Assembly (NCBI RefSeq): GCF_004114915.1
Contig: NZ_CP022219.1
Location: 4,928,501 to 4,992,500, forward strand
DNA: 64,000 bases
DNA from: Bradyrhizobium guangxiense
Lineage (GTDB): Bacteria; Pseudomonadota; Alphaproteobacteria; Rhizobiales; Xanthobacteraceae
Reading direction: 5' to 3'
A program made the translations under genes and the position numbers. The number at the start of each line of letters is the position of its first letter. Position 1 is the stretch's first letter. The notes under the pieces are model-generated. The model was given only the letters and a program-made list of their open reading frames with translations. It did not search any database and was not told where the DNA came from. Shown here piece after piece: positions 17,552-26,172 of this stretch.

Positions 17552-18687
17552 AACTGAGCATTGTCGTCGTCGGTCTTTCGGTCACATCGTCCTGGGGCAA
17601 TGGTCATGCCACGACCTATCGCGCTCTGATCGAGGCCCTCGCGCGACGAGGCCACCGCGTCACGTTCCTTGAACGCGACGTCGCCTGGTATCGCGAGCAT
17701 CGCGATCTGACCAAGCCGTCCTCGTGGACTGTCGAGCTCTATCAGTCACCGAGGGACGTGCCCCGCCGATTCGGCAAGCTGATCCGAGATGCAGACCTCG
17801 TCATCATCGGCTCTTATGTGCCCGACGGTGTCGCCATCTCCGAATGGATCACAAGCCAGGCGCGGGGAATCACCGCCTTCTACGACATCGACACGCCGGT
17901 GACGCTGGCGAGACTCGACCAGGGCCTCGACTATCTTGCGCCGACGATGATACCCCGTTTCGACCTCTATCTTTCATTTTCCGGCGGACCCGTACCGGTC
18001 ATGATCGAACAGCGCTACGGCAGCCCGATGGCCCGGGTTCTCTATTGCAGTGCCGATACCGACTCCTACAAACCACAACGGGCGCATACGAGATGGGCGC
18101 TCGGTTATCTCGGGACCTATAGCGAGGATCGGCAGCCCATCCTCGAGCAATTGCTGCTGTCTCCAGCGCGTACGCTGCCGTCGGTGCAGTTTGCGGTCGC
18201 GGGAGCGCAATACCCCCCTGATATTGCGTGGCCGGCCAATGTCACGCGGGTCGAGCATCTCGCGCCGAAGCAGCACCCGCAGTTCTACGCGGAACAGCGG
18301 TTCGCGCTGAACGCCACCCGCGCCGACATGCGTGCGCTGGGCTTTTCGCCGAGCGTCCGGCTGTTCGAAGCGGCCGCCTGCGGCACGCCCGTGATCTCAG
18401 ATCGATGGTCGGGCATCGAAACCATCTTCGAGCCGTCGCGGGAAATCCTTCTGGCCTCAACCCCGCGCGACGTCATCGAGATCCTGCGCGACATGCCCGA
18501 GGAGCGTCGGCGCGCCATCGCGGAGAGCGCACGCCGGCGCGTTCTCGCCGATCACACCGCCGATCACCGAGCCCGCCAGCTGGAGGGTTACTACGCCGAA
18601 GCAACCGCGCGCCATCGGCGCAAATCCGCGCGTCTTCTCCGCGGCCGTCCGGTTCAGGTCGCTGAACTCCAAGAGAGCTTGCCATGA
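17548..18687 (+). CDS. CgeB-type glycosyltransferase (4 of 4)
   Basis: A 379-residue GT-B protein with [48 protein letters not shown] and [18 protein letters not shown]. It is the closest paralogue of the transferase at 5720-6826; the pair brackets the cassette and probably uses related donors. The C-terminal 30 residues are basic and extend past the family core. ATGA overlaps with both neighbours. Confidence 0.82.
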   Translation: MKLSIVVVGLSVTSSWGNGHATTYRALIEALARRGHRVTFLERDVAWYREHRDLTKPSSWTVELYQSPRDVPRRFGKLIRDADLVIIGSYVPDGVAISEWITSQARGITAFYDIDTPVTLARLDQGLDYLAPTMIPRFDLYLSFSGGPVPVMIEQRYGSPMARVLYCSADTDSYKPQRAHTRWALGYLGTYSEDRQPILEQLLLSPARTLPSVQFAVAGAQYPPDIAWPANVTRVEHLAPKQHPQFYAEQRFALNATRADMRALGFSPSVRLFEAAACGTPVISDRWSGIETIFEPSREILLASTPRDVIEILRDMPEERRRAIAESARRRVLADHTADHRARQLEGYYAEATARHRRKSARLLRGRPVQVAELQESLP

Positions 18688-19751
18688 CACTTCAGTCCCG
18701 CGTCCCCACCCTCCGTCGTTCGCCGACCGTGCTCATCACCGGCGGCGCCGGGTTCATCGGCTCTCATCTCTGCGATTCGCTCCTGCAGCGCGGCAACACC
18801 GTCATATGCCTCGACAATCTCTTCACCGGCAGGATCGACAACATCAGACCGCTCCTCAACCATCCGAGCTTCCGCTTCATCGAGCATGACGTGCGGGATG
18901 AGATCGAGATTGACGGGGAAATCGACCGCATCTACAGCCTCGCCTGCCCAGCGTCGCCCCGGCATTACCAGAAGGATCCGGTCGGCACGATGAAGACATG
19001 CGTGCTCGGCACGATCAATATGCTCGAGCTCGCACGCCGGAAGGGTGCTCGCGTCCTGCAAGCCTCCACAAGTGAGGTTTACGGCGACCCGGAGGTACAT
19101 CCGCAGCCGGAAGCCTATCTCGGCAACGTCAACCCGATCGGTCCACGCGCCTGCTATGACGAGGGCAAGCGCGCCGCAGAGACGCTCATGTTCGACTACC
19201 ACCGCACGCACCGGACCGAGATCAAGGTCGCGCGCATCTTCAACACTTATGGTCCGCGCATGCTGGAGAACGACGGCCGTGTCGTCTCCAACTTCATCGT
19301 GCAAGCCCTACGCGGAGAGCCGATCACGATCTATGGCGGCGGCACGCAAACGAGAAGCTTCTGCTTCGTCGACGATCTCGTGAGGGGCCTCCAGTTGCTG
19401 ATGGAAAGCCCCTCATCGGTGACCGGTCCCTGCAACCTCGGCAACCCGCACGAGGTTGCGATCGAAGCAATCGCCCGAGAGGTCTTGACTTATACGGAGT
19501 CAACCTCCTCGCTCCGCTTCGAGGCGCTGCCGAAGGACGATCCGAAGCGTCGCAAGCCGGTCATCGACACCGCCGCGCGACTGCTCGGATGGCGCCCGCG
19601 CGTAGCGCTGAAGGATGGTCTCCAAGCCACGATCGCCTATTTCGCGTTGCGCATAGCAGGTGAGTCGCCGACGCTCGTGCCGGCCATTGCCTCACGCCAG
19701 GCGGGGCATACGATAGGAAGCCGGCTGAAAGTCACTGATCCGAGCAGATGA
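18684..19751 (+). CDS. UDP-glucuronate decarboxylase-like SDR (UDP-xylose synthase)
   Basis: A 355-residue extended [22 protein letters not shown] is the NAD loop and [33 protein letters not shown] and [14 protein letters not shown] are the hallmarks of UXS enzymes that convert UDP-glucuronate to UDP-xylose. [11 protein letters not shown] and SFCFVDDLV complete the pattern. It is the last gene of the coupled run and would give the xylose donor, consistent with the beta-xylosidase-like gene upstream. The C-terminal 25 residues are extra. Confidence 0.88.
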   Translation: MTLQSRVPTLRRSPTVLITGGAGFIGSHLCDSLLQRGNTVICLDNLFTGRIDNIRPLLNHPSFRFIEHDVRDEIEIDGEIDRIYSLACPASPRHYQKDPVGTMKTCVLGTINMLELARRKGARVLQASTSEVYGDPEVHPQPEAYLGNVNPIGPRACYDEGKRAAETLMFDYHRTHRTEIKVARIFNTYGPRMLENDGRVVSNFIVQALRGEPITIYGGGTQTRSFCFVDDLVRGLQLLMESPSSVTGPCNLGNPHEVAIEAIAREVLTYTESTSSLRFEALPKDDPKRRKPVIDTAARLLGWRPRVALKDGLQATIAYFALRIAGESPTLVPAIASRQAGHTIGSRLKVTDPSR

Positions 19752-20305
19752 CATCGTCTCGACCGCGCAAGGTGAGATGCAGCCACGGGATCGATCTCCA
19801 CGATCGGACCGTCGTGAGCCTGCTGCTTTTTTGCAAGATACCAATGTCCATCTGTCGGATTTCTGCTGGTAGGTAGCAGAGAGAGACAAAAATGGTTCTA
19901 CCGCAGCAACACAGAAAGTCGTGGGGGAGCATGTTGCCTCGCGCAGCAGGTCCTCCAAGTGCGCTCCTAACGGTCTGGTTCTGTTAAGGACGGGGGCATC
20001 AAAATGCCGGACCAGGGTTCAGATTCGGGGCTCAAGAAACGCGCGTGAAGGGTTATGCAGTGCTTGGAGCGGTCCAACAGAACCCTGAGTTGGTTTTTAG
20101 TCGCGCCGTTTCCGACAACGAGCCCGCGCTTGCCGGCAAGCCTCGGTCCAGCTGATGGGGTTACGATTATGCGGCTGCCCTTGCTCGGTCGCTCGGCAAC
20201 TGAACTTCGCTCAGCAACGGACGGTGGAGTGGGACTGCTCAGCGGCATGGTCTCATCGCTTCGATCAATGCGGTCCAGCATCTTAGAGTTTAGGCGGCGT
20301 TAAGT
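19752..20305. other. intergenic spacer between convergent genes
   Basis: 554 bases between the 3' ends of the cassette and of the giant repeat protein. I see no convincing gene. A weak hairpin, CCAAC-(10)-GTTGG followed by a T-run, lies around 20076-20101 and might terminate cassette transcription, but the stem is only five pairs. Confidence 0.5.
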
Positions 20306-23300
20306 TTAGGGAGCAAAGAGATAATCGCTGCTATGAACGCCAACGGACGTTGTGATGCCTTTCAACGTAATGAACTCATTATGACCATCCAATCCGGAGT
20401 GAATTTGCCAAACGGAATCGGCACCTGCGGCGCTGAAGAAGGTAAATGTCGCACCTTGCACCGCCGTACCGAACCCCTCAAAAGCGATGGTGTCTCCAGC
20501 TGCAGCACCATTGCCAGCAAAGTCAGAGATGATGGCGCTATCGGCGAGGCCAGCTTTGAACTTGAATTGATCGTTACCAGCCCCCCCGATGAGCGTGTTC
20601 GCTCCTCCATTCGCAATGAGGATATCGTCGCCTCCACGGCCGTCCAATGTCACACTTCCTGATTTGCCAGTGATCTGATCGCCGAAATCGGAGCCGCGCA
20701 CTGCAGAAACTCCAGTGAACGTATCTGTTCCGACATTTGCCAGGTCTCCATTGGCAAGGCTCGTGGAGGTTCCAGTGCTGAGGTCTACGTTCACGCCGCT
20801 GGTCGCGTGATAAAATGCTATACGAGTATTTCCGTTTCCGGTGATGGTATCGTTGCCGGCTTCCCCCTCGAATTCGTTTAGCGTGCCATTGCTGCCGGCA
20901 TTCACGCTAGAACCGCTGAATCCCGTTGCATTGAACGTGTCAACGAAATTGGTCCCGCGGATAGATTCGATCGATTTCAATGTATCGTTGCCGATCGAGC
21001 CGTCGCCGGAGACGGTGCCCGCTGCAAGATCAACGATGATTCCTCCTGTTGTCGTATCGTCGGACGATGCCGAATACATGGCGCGATCAAATCCGCCCCG
21101 CCCGTCAATGGTGTCGTTGCCGGCGCCGCCGATGAATTCCTCAGCACCGGTGGCATTATTGCTGCCAAAGAGTGCGTCGTTGAAATTTGATCCCCGTATG
21201 GAGTTTACCCCTCCCGTGAAAGAATCGAGGCCAACGCCTGCAATATCCCCTGCCGCGACGCCTTGTCCCGTTCCAGCAGCCAGATCAACAATGACTGCGG
21301 CGAGTGCGTGCGAGTAATCAACCCGGGTGTTTCCGTTTCCGGTAACGGTGTCGTTGCCCGCCATGCCTTCGAAGGTATTGAAGGTATCGTAAGATCCTGC
21401 GTTTGTGCTGCTACCATTGAAGCCCGTGGCATCAAACGTGTCCGCAAACCTGGTGCCTCGAACAAGTTCAACGCCCTGCAATGTGTCGCTGCCCACTGAG
21501 CTGTCGCCCACAACGGTTCCGGCTGCAAGATTGACAGTGATGGCCGCCGAAACGCTGCTGTCGTTATAGTTGGCAAGATCGTAACCGCCACGACCATTTA
21601 TCGTGTCGTTACCACCGCCGCCGAAATAGACGTCCGTTATGGACGTATTGTTAGTCCCAGAAATCACATCGTTAAAATTGGATCCAACGACGGAGTTGAC
21701 GCCACCCGTGATAATGTCCGTTCCGACCGAACCGTTGCCGATGGCGGTACCTGCGATCAGGTCGATCGTCACGCCCGATGTTGCATTGCTGTATTGAACC
21801 TGGGTCGAGCCGTTGCCGGTAATGGTGTCATTGCCGCCGTTACCCTGGAACGAATTGAAGCCGCCGTTGAAGCCGCTGGCGTCGTAGACATCGGCAAAGT
21901 TGCTGCCGAACACGCTGTTGACGCCGCTGTTGAAGGTATCGTGGCCGGTCGATGCATCGCCTGACGCCGAACCTGCGCCTCCCGCTCCGATCGTAATCGT
22001 GACCGCGCCGGTGGCATTGCTGTAGAGCACCCGCGTGTTGCCGTTGCCGGTCACGCTGTCGTCGCCACCAAGCCCCTCGAACTGGTTGAAGCTGCCGTTG
22101 CTGGTCGAGACGTTCAGGGCGCCTGCCAGGCCGTAGCCGGTCGCATCATAGCTGTCGGCATAGCCGGTGCCCTGAACCGCCTCGATATTGCGCAGCGTAT
22201 CGGTGCCGGTCGAGGCATCGCCCGTGACCGTGCCGGCTGCCATGTTGACTGCAATCCCGCCCGTCACCGTGTTCAGGTTGTTGTAGCTTGCCGTATCGAA
22301 CCCGCCGCGGCCGTCGATGTAGTCGTCGCCGCCCAGGGCCGTGAAGTTGTTGTTGTAGTTGCTGCCCAGCAGCGTGTCGGCGAAGACCGAGCCTTGTACG
22401 GCATTGACACCGGTGAACGTATCGGTGCCCTCGGTCGTGCCCGTGGCAGTGCCGGCCACCGTGACGGCGGTGCCGATGGTGATCTGGAGGTCGACCGTAA
22501 CGGCGGCTTGCGCGCTCGAATAATTAAGGCGTGTATTGCCGTTGCCGATGATGGTGTCGTTGCCGCCTGCGCCTGCGAAGTCGTTGAAGCTGCCGTTGGT
22601 CGAAGAGACGTTCAGCGCGCCGGCAAGGCCATAGCCGGTCGCGTCGAAGATATCGTCGAAGTTCGTGCCCCGCACCGCCTCCACGTCACGCAGCGTGTCG
22701 GTGCCGATGCTGGAATCGCCAACAACGGTTCCCGCGGCAAGGTTGACCGTGATACCCGACGTGGTCGCCAAATCGTTGTTGTAGGCGGCCATGTCATATC
22801 CGCCACGGCCGTCGATATAGTCGTTGCCGCCGCGACCTTCAAAGACCTCATAGGTGAAGCTGGCGTTGTTGCTGCCGTAGAGCGTATCGCCATAGGCCGA
22901 GCCAAACACGCCCTGCAATGCGTTGGTGAACGTGTCGTGGCCGACATTGGCCACATCGCCGGCCGCCGTGCCCTGCCCGGTGCCGGCGGCAAGATCGACC
23001 GTGACGGCAGCCGAGGCGCTGAGATACTCAACCCGCGTCAACGATTGACCCAGAGCGTTGATGCGGCCGGTGATCACGTCATCGCCGCCCCGGCCCTCGA
23101 AAGCGCTTTGGCCCAAGGCCACACCGGGTTGAGTACTCCATCCCGTAAAGCCGGTGGCATCGAACGTGTCGGCAAAGTCGCCGCCCACAGCGCCCTCGAT
23201 GCTGATCAACGTATCGCTGCCGACGCCAGCTCCGGAGCCGGTTCCAGCCGCAAGGTTCACGGTGATCGGGCCGGTCGCATCCGAATAAACCGCCCGATCA

Positions 23301-25072
23301 AACCCGGCCCCGCCATCCAGGGTGTCGTTACCCCCAAGCCCCTGCAGACGGTCATTCCCGCCAAGGCCGAAGATACCTTCGTTTTGGCTGGTGCCGACCA
23401 GCACGTCATTGGCGGACGTACCGGTGATGCTGTTGTTGAATACGAAGTCGCCGGCGACCAAGCTCCCAAGGGTGACGTTGGCCAAGGTGATCGTATTGCC
23501 GCCGCCAAAATCGATCAGCGTATTGAAACCCTGCTGCGTGGCGTGGGCCTGGATGTCGGAGAGGGTAAAAATGCCCGCCACTCCGGTCAGATCGATCCGG
23601 TCCCCCTCGCTGCGATTGAAGTCACCGATATAGTCGACGCCGCCACCGTTGGCGTAGACAAACGTGTCCGCACCTGCCCCTCCGGCCAAGTAGTCGTTGC
23701 CGTCTGCGCCGGCAAGCGTGTCGTCGCCGCCGTTGCCGAACAGGAAATCGTTGACCAAGCTGCCGGTAATGGTGTCGGCGAAGTTCGACCCCTGGACACC
23801 AATGACACCACCGGTAATCGTGTCGATACCGACCGATGCGTTGCCGGAGGCGACTCCCGTGGTCAGGTTGACGTTCACGCCGGCGGTGGCGCCAAAATAC
23901 TCGATCTGGGTCGAGCCATTGCCGGTGATGGTGTCGTTACCGCCATTGCCCTGGAATGAATTGAACTGTCCAGGGGTGAGCGCCGATGCGTTGTAGGTGT
24001 CGTTGAAATTGCTACCAGCAGCGCCGTAGACGCCGGTGAAGCTATCGGTACCGACGGAGCTATCCCCCGATGCCGAGCCTGCACCGCCTGCCCCAATCGT
24101 GATTGTCACGCCCGAGGTGGCGTTGTAGTACTGGATCTGGGTTTGGCCGTTGCCCGTGATGGTGTCGTTGCCACCGTTGCCCTGAAACGAATTGTACAAC
24201 CCAGCGTCGTAAGCGGAGGCATTGTAAGTATCGTTCAGGTTGCCGCCGGCGGCGCTGTTGACACCGCTGACGAAGGTATCGGACCCAACGGAGCCGTCGC
24301 CGGATGCAGACCCTGCGCCGCCCGCCCCAATCGTGATCGTCACGCCCGAGGTGGCGTTGTAGTACTGGGCCTGAGTGTTGCCGTTCCCGGTGATGGTGTC
24401 GTTGCCACCGTTGCCCTGAAACGAATTGTACAACCCTGCGCCGTAAGCGGAGGCATTGTAGGTATCGTTCAGGTTGCCGCCGGCGGCGCTGTTGACACCG
24501 CTGACGAAGGTATCGGATCCGACAGAGACGTCACCGGATGCAGACCCTGTGCCGCCGGCCCCGATCGTGATGGCCACACTGAAGGTGGCATTGCTGTATT
24601 GAACCTGGGTCGAGCCGTTGCCGGTGATGGTGTCATTGCCGCCGTTACCCTGGAACGAATTGAAGCCGCCGTTGAAGCCGCTGGCGTCGTAGACATCGGC
24701 AAAGTTGCTGCCGAACACGCTGTTGACGCCGCTGTTGAAGGTATCGTGGCCGGTCGATGCATCGCCTGACGCCGAACCTGCGCCTCCCGCTCCGATCGTA
24801 ATCGTGACCGCGCCGGTGGCATTGCTGTAGAGCACCCGCGTGTTGCCGTTGCCGGTCACGCTGTCGTCGCCGCCAAGCCCCTCGAACTGGTTGAAGCTGC
24901 CGTTGCTGGTCGAGACGTTCAGGGCGCCTGCCAGGCCGTAGCCGGTCGCATCATAGCTGTCGGCATAGCCGGTGCCCTGAACCGCCTCGATATTGCGCAG
25001 CGTATCGGTGCCGGTCGAGGCATCGCCCGTGACCGTGCCGGCTGCCATGTTGACTGCAATCCCGCCCGTCAC
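20306..25072 (-). CDS. RTX-repeat giant protein, C-terminal frame (fragment 3 of 3)
   Basis: The C-terminal part (1588 codons from the first in-frame ATG; the frame itself is taken up at about 25257) of a giant secreted or surface protein. It is dozens of beta-roll type repeats with GGxGxDxxx-like cores (GRGGDDILIANGG, GNGGDDTLAGADGNDYL) and a longer repeat around TITGNG-TQ-YYNATSGV. The end TLIGGAGNDQFKFKAG to DYLFAP* resembles a C-terminal type I secretion (RTX) domain that binds calcium. No T1SS genes are in the window. The ORF continues from the fragment at 25078 after one base is restored; alone it has no proper N-terminus. Confidence 0.7.
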   Translation of the reverse strand: MTGGIAVNMAAGTVTGDASTGTDTLRNIEAVQGTGYADSYDATGYGLAGALNVSTSNGSFNQFEGLGGDDSVTGNGNTRVLYSNATGAVTITIGAGGAGSASGDASTGHDTFNSGVNSVFGSNFADVYDASGFNGGFNSFQGNGGNDTITGNGSTQVQYSNATFSVAITIGAGGTGSASGDVSVGSDTFVSGVNSAAGGNLNDTYNASAYGAGLYNSFQGNGGNDTITGNGNTQAQYYNATSGVTITIGAGGAGSASGDGSVGSDTFVSGVNSAAGGNLNDTYNASAYDAGLYNSFQGNGGNDTITGNGQTQIQYYNATSGVTITIGAGGAGSASGDSSVGTDSFTGVYGAAGSNFNDTYNASALTPGQFNSFQGNGGNDTITGNGSTQIEYFGATAGVNVNLTTGVASGNASVGIDTITGGVIGVQGSNFADTITGSLVNDFLFGNGGDDTLAGADGNDYLAGGAGADTFVYANGGGVDYIGDFNRSEGDRIDLTGVAGIFTLSDIQAHATQQGFNTLIDFGGGNTITLANVTLGSLVAGDFVFNNSITGTSANDVLVGTSQNEGIFGLGGNDRLQGLGGNDTLDGGAGFDRAVYSDATGPITVNLAAGTGSGAGVGSDTLISIEGAVGGDFADTFDATGFTGWSTQPGVALGQSAFEGRGGDDVITGRINALGQSLTRVEYLSASAAVTVDLAAGTGQGTAAGDVANVGHDTFTNALQGVFGSAYGDTLYGSNNASFTYEVFEGRGGNDYIDGRGGYDMAAYNNDLATTSGITVNLAAGTVVGDSSIGTDTLRDVEAVRGTNFDDIFDATGYGLAGALNVSSTNGSFNDFAGAGGNDTIIGNGNTRLNYSSAQAAVTVDLQITIGTAVTVAGTATGTTEGTDTFTGVNAVQGSVFADTLLGSNYNNNFTALGGDDYIDGRGGFDTASYNNLNTVTGGIAVNMAAGTVTGDASTGTDTLRNIEAVQGTGYADSYDATGYGLAGALNVSTSNGSFNQFEGLGGDDSVTGNGNTRVLYSNATGAVTITIGAGGAGSASGDASTGHDTFNSGVNSVFGSNFADVYDASGFNGGFNSFQGNGGNDTITGNGSTQVQYSNATSGVTIDLIAGTAIGNGSVGTDIITGGVNSVVGSNFNDVISGTNNTSITDVYFGGGGNDTINGRGGYDLANYNDSSVSAAITVNLAAGTVVGDSSVGSDTLQGVELVRGTRFADTFDATGFNGSSTNAGSYDTFNTFEGMAGNDTVTGNGNTRVDYSHALAAVIVDLAAGTGQGVAAGDIAGVGLDSFTGGVNSIRGSNFNDALFGSNNATGAEEFIGGAGNDTIDGRGGFDRAMYSASSDDTTTGGIIVDLAAGTVSGDGSIGNDTLKSIESIRGTNFVDTFNATGFSGSSVNAGSNGTLNEFEGEAGNDTITGNGNTRIAFYHATSGVNVDLSTGTSTSLANGDLANVGTDTFTGVSAVRGSDFGDQITGKSGSVTLDGRGGDDILIANGGANTLIGGAGNDQFKFKAGLADSAIISDFAGNGAAAGDTIAFEGFGTAVQGATFTFFSAAGADSVWQIHSGLDGHNEFITLKGITTSVGVHSSDYLFAP
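21783..23368 (-). repeat. 1.6-kb RTX segment, copy 1 of a near-identical direct duplication
   Basis: It matches 24588-26172 at a shift of 2805 bases (935 codons), falling to 2804 after the C lost at about 25257. In the stretches I compared there were only a few substitutions. Boundaries are where the sequences diverge: GCATTGCTG at the left and CCAAGGCC at the right. Confidence 0.85.
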
Positions 25073-26172
25073 CGTGTTCAGGTTGTTGTAGCTTGCCGTA
25101 TCGAACCCGCCGCGGCCGTCGATGTAGTCGTCGCCGCCCAGGGCCGTGAAGTTGTTGTTGTAGTTGCTGCCCAGCAGCGTGTCGGCGAAGACCGAGCCTT
25201 GTACGGCATTGACACCGGTGAACGTATCGGTGCCCTCGGTCGTGCCCGTGGCAGTGCGGCCACCGTGACGGCGGTGCCGATGGTGATCTGGAGGTCGACC
25301 GTAACGGCGGCTTGCGCGCTCGAATAATTAAGGCGTGTATTGCCGTTGCCGATGATGGTGTCGTTGCCGCCTGCGCCTGCGAAGTCGTTGAAGCTGCCGT
25401 TGGTCGAAGAGACGTTCAGCGCGCCGGCAAGGCCATAGCCGGTCGCGTCGAAGATATCGTCGAAGTTCGTGCCCCGCACCGCCTCCACGTCACGCAGCGT
25501 GTCGGTGCCGATGCTGGAATCGCCAACAACGGTTCCCGCGGCAAGGTTGACCGTGATACCCGACGTGGTCGCCAAATCGTTGTTGTAGGCGGCCATGTCA
25601 TATCCGCCACGGCCGTCGATATAGTCGTTGCCGCCGCGACCTTCAAAGACCTCATAGGTGAAGCTGGCGTTGTTGCTGCCGTAGAGCGTATCGCCATAGG
25701 TCGAGCCAAACACGCCCTGCAATGCGTTGGTGAACGTGTCGTGGCCGACATTGGCCACATCGCCGGCCGCCGTGCCCTGCCCGGTGCCGGCGGCAAGATC
25801 GACCGTGACGGCAGCCGAGGCGCTGAGATACTCAACCCGCGTCAACGATTGACCCAGAGCGTTGATGCGGCCGGTGATCACGTCATCGCCGCCCCGGCCC
25901 TCGAAAGCGCTTTGGCCCAAGGCCACACCGGGTTGAGTACTCCATCCCGTAAAGCCGGTGGCATCGAACGTGTCGGCAAAGTCGCCGCCCACAGCGCCCT
26001 CGATGCTGATCAACGTATCGCTGCCGACGCCAGCTCCGGAGCCGGTTCCAGCCGCAAGGTTCACGGTGATCGGGCCGGTCGCATCCGAATAAACCGCCCG
26101 ATCAAACCCGGCCCCGCCATCCAGGGTGTCGTTACCCCCAAGCCCCTGCAGACGGTCATTCCCGCCAAGGCC
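24588..26172 (-). repeat. 1.6-kb RTX segment, copy 2
   Basis: This is the second copy of 21783-23368. It carries the single-base loss that breaks the reading frame, while copy 1 is intact. Confidence 0.85.

Noticed and set aside
22394..23959. 521-aa plus-strand ORF over the RTX region
   Set aside because: Shadow of the minus-strand RTX repeats; Ala/Val/Asp-rich and repeats at the same spacing as the real gene.
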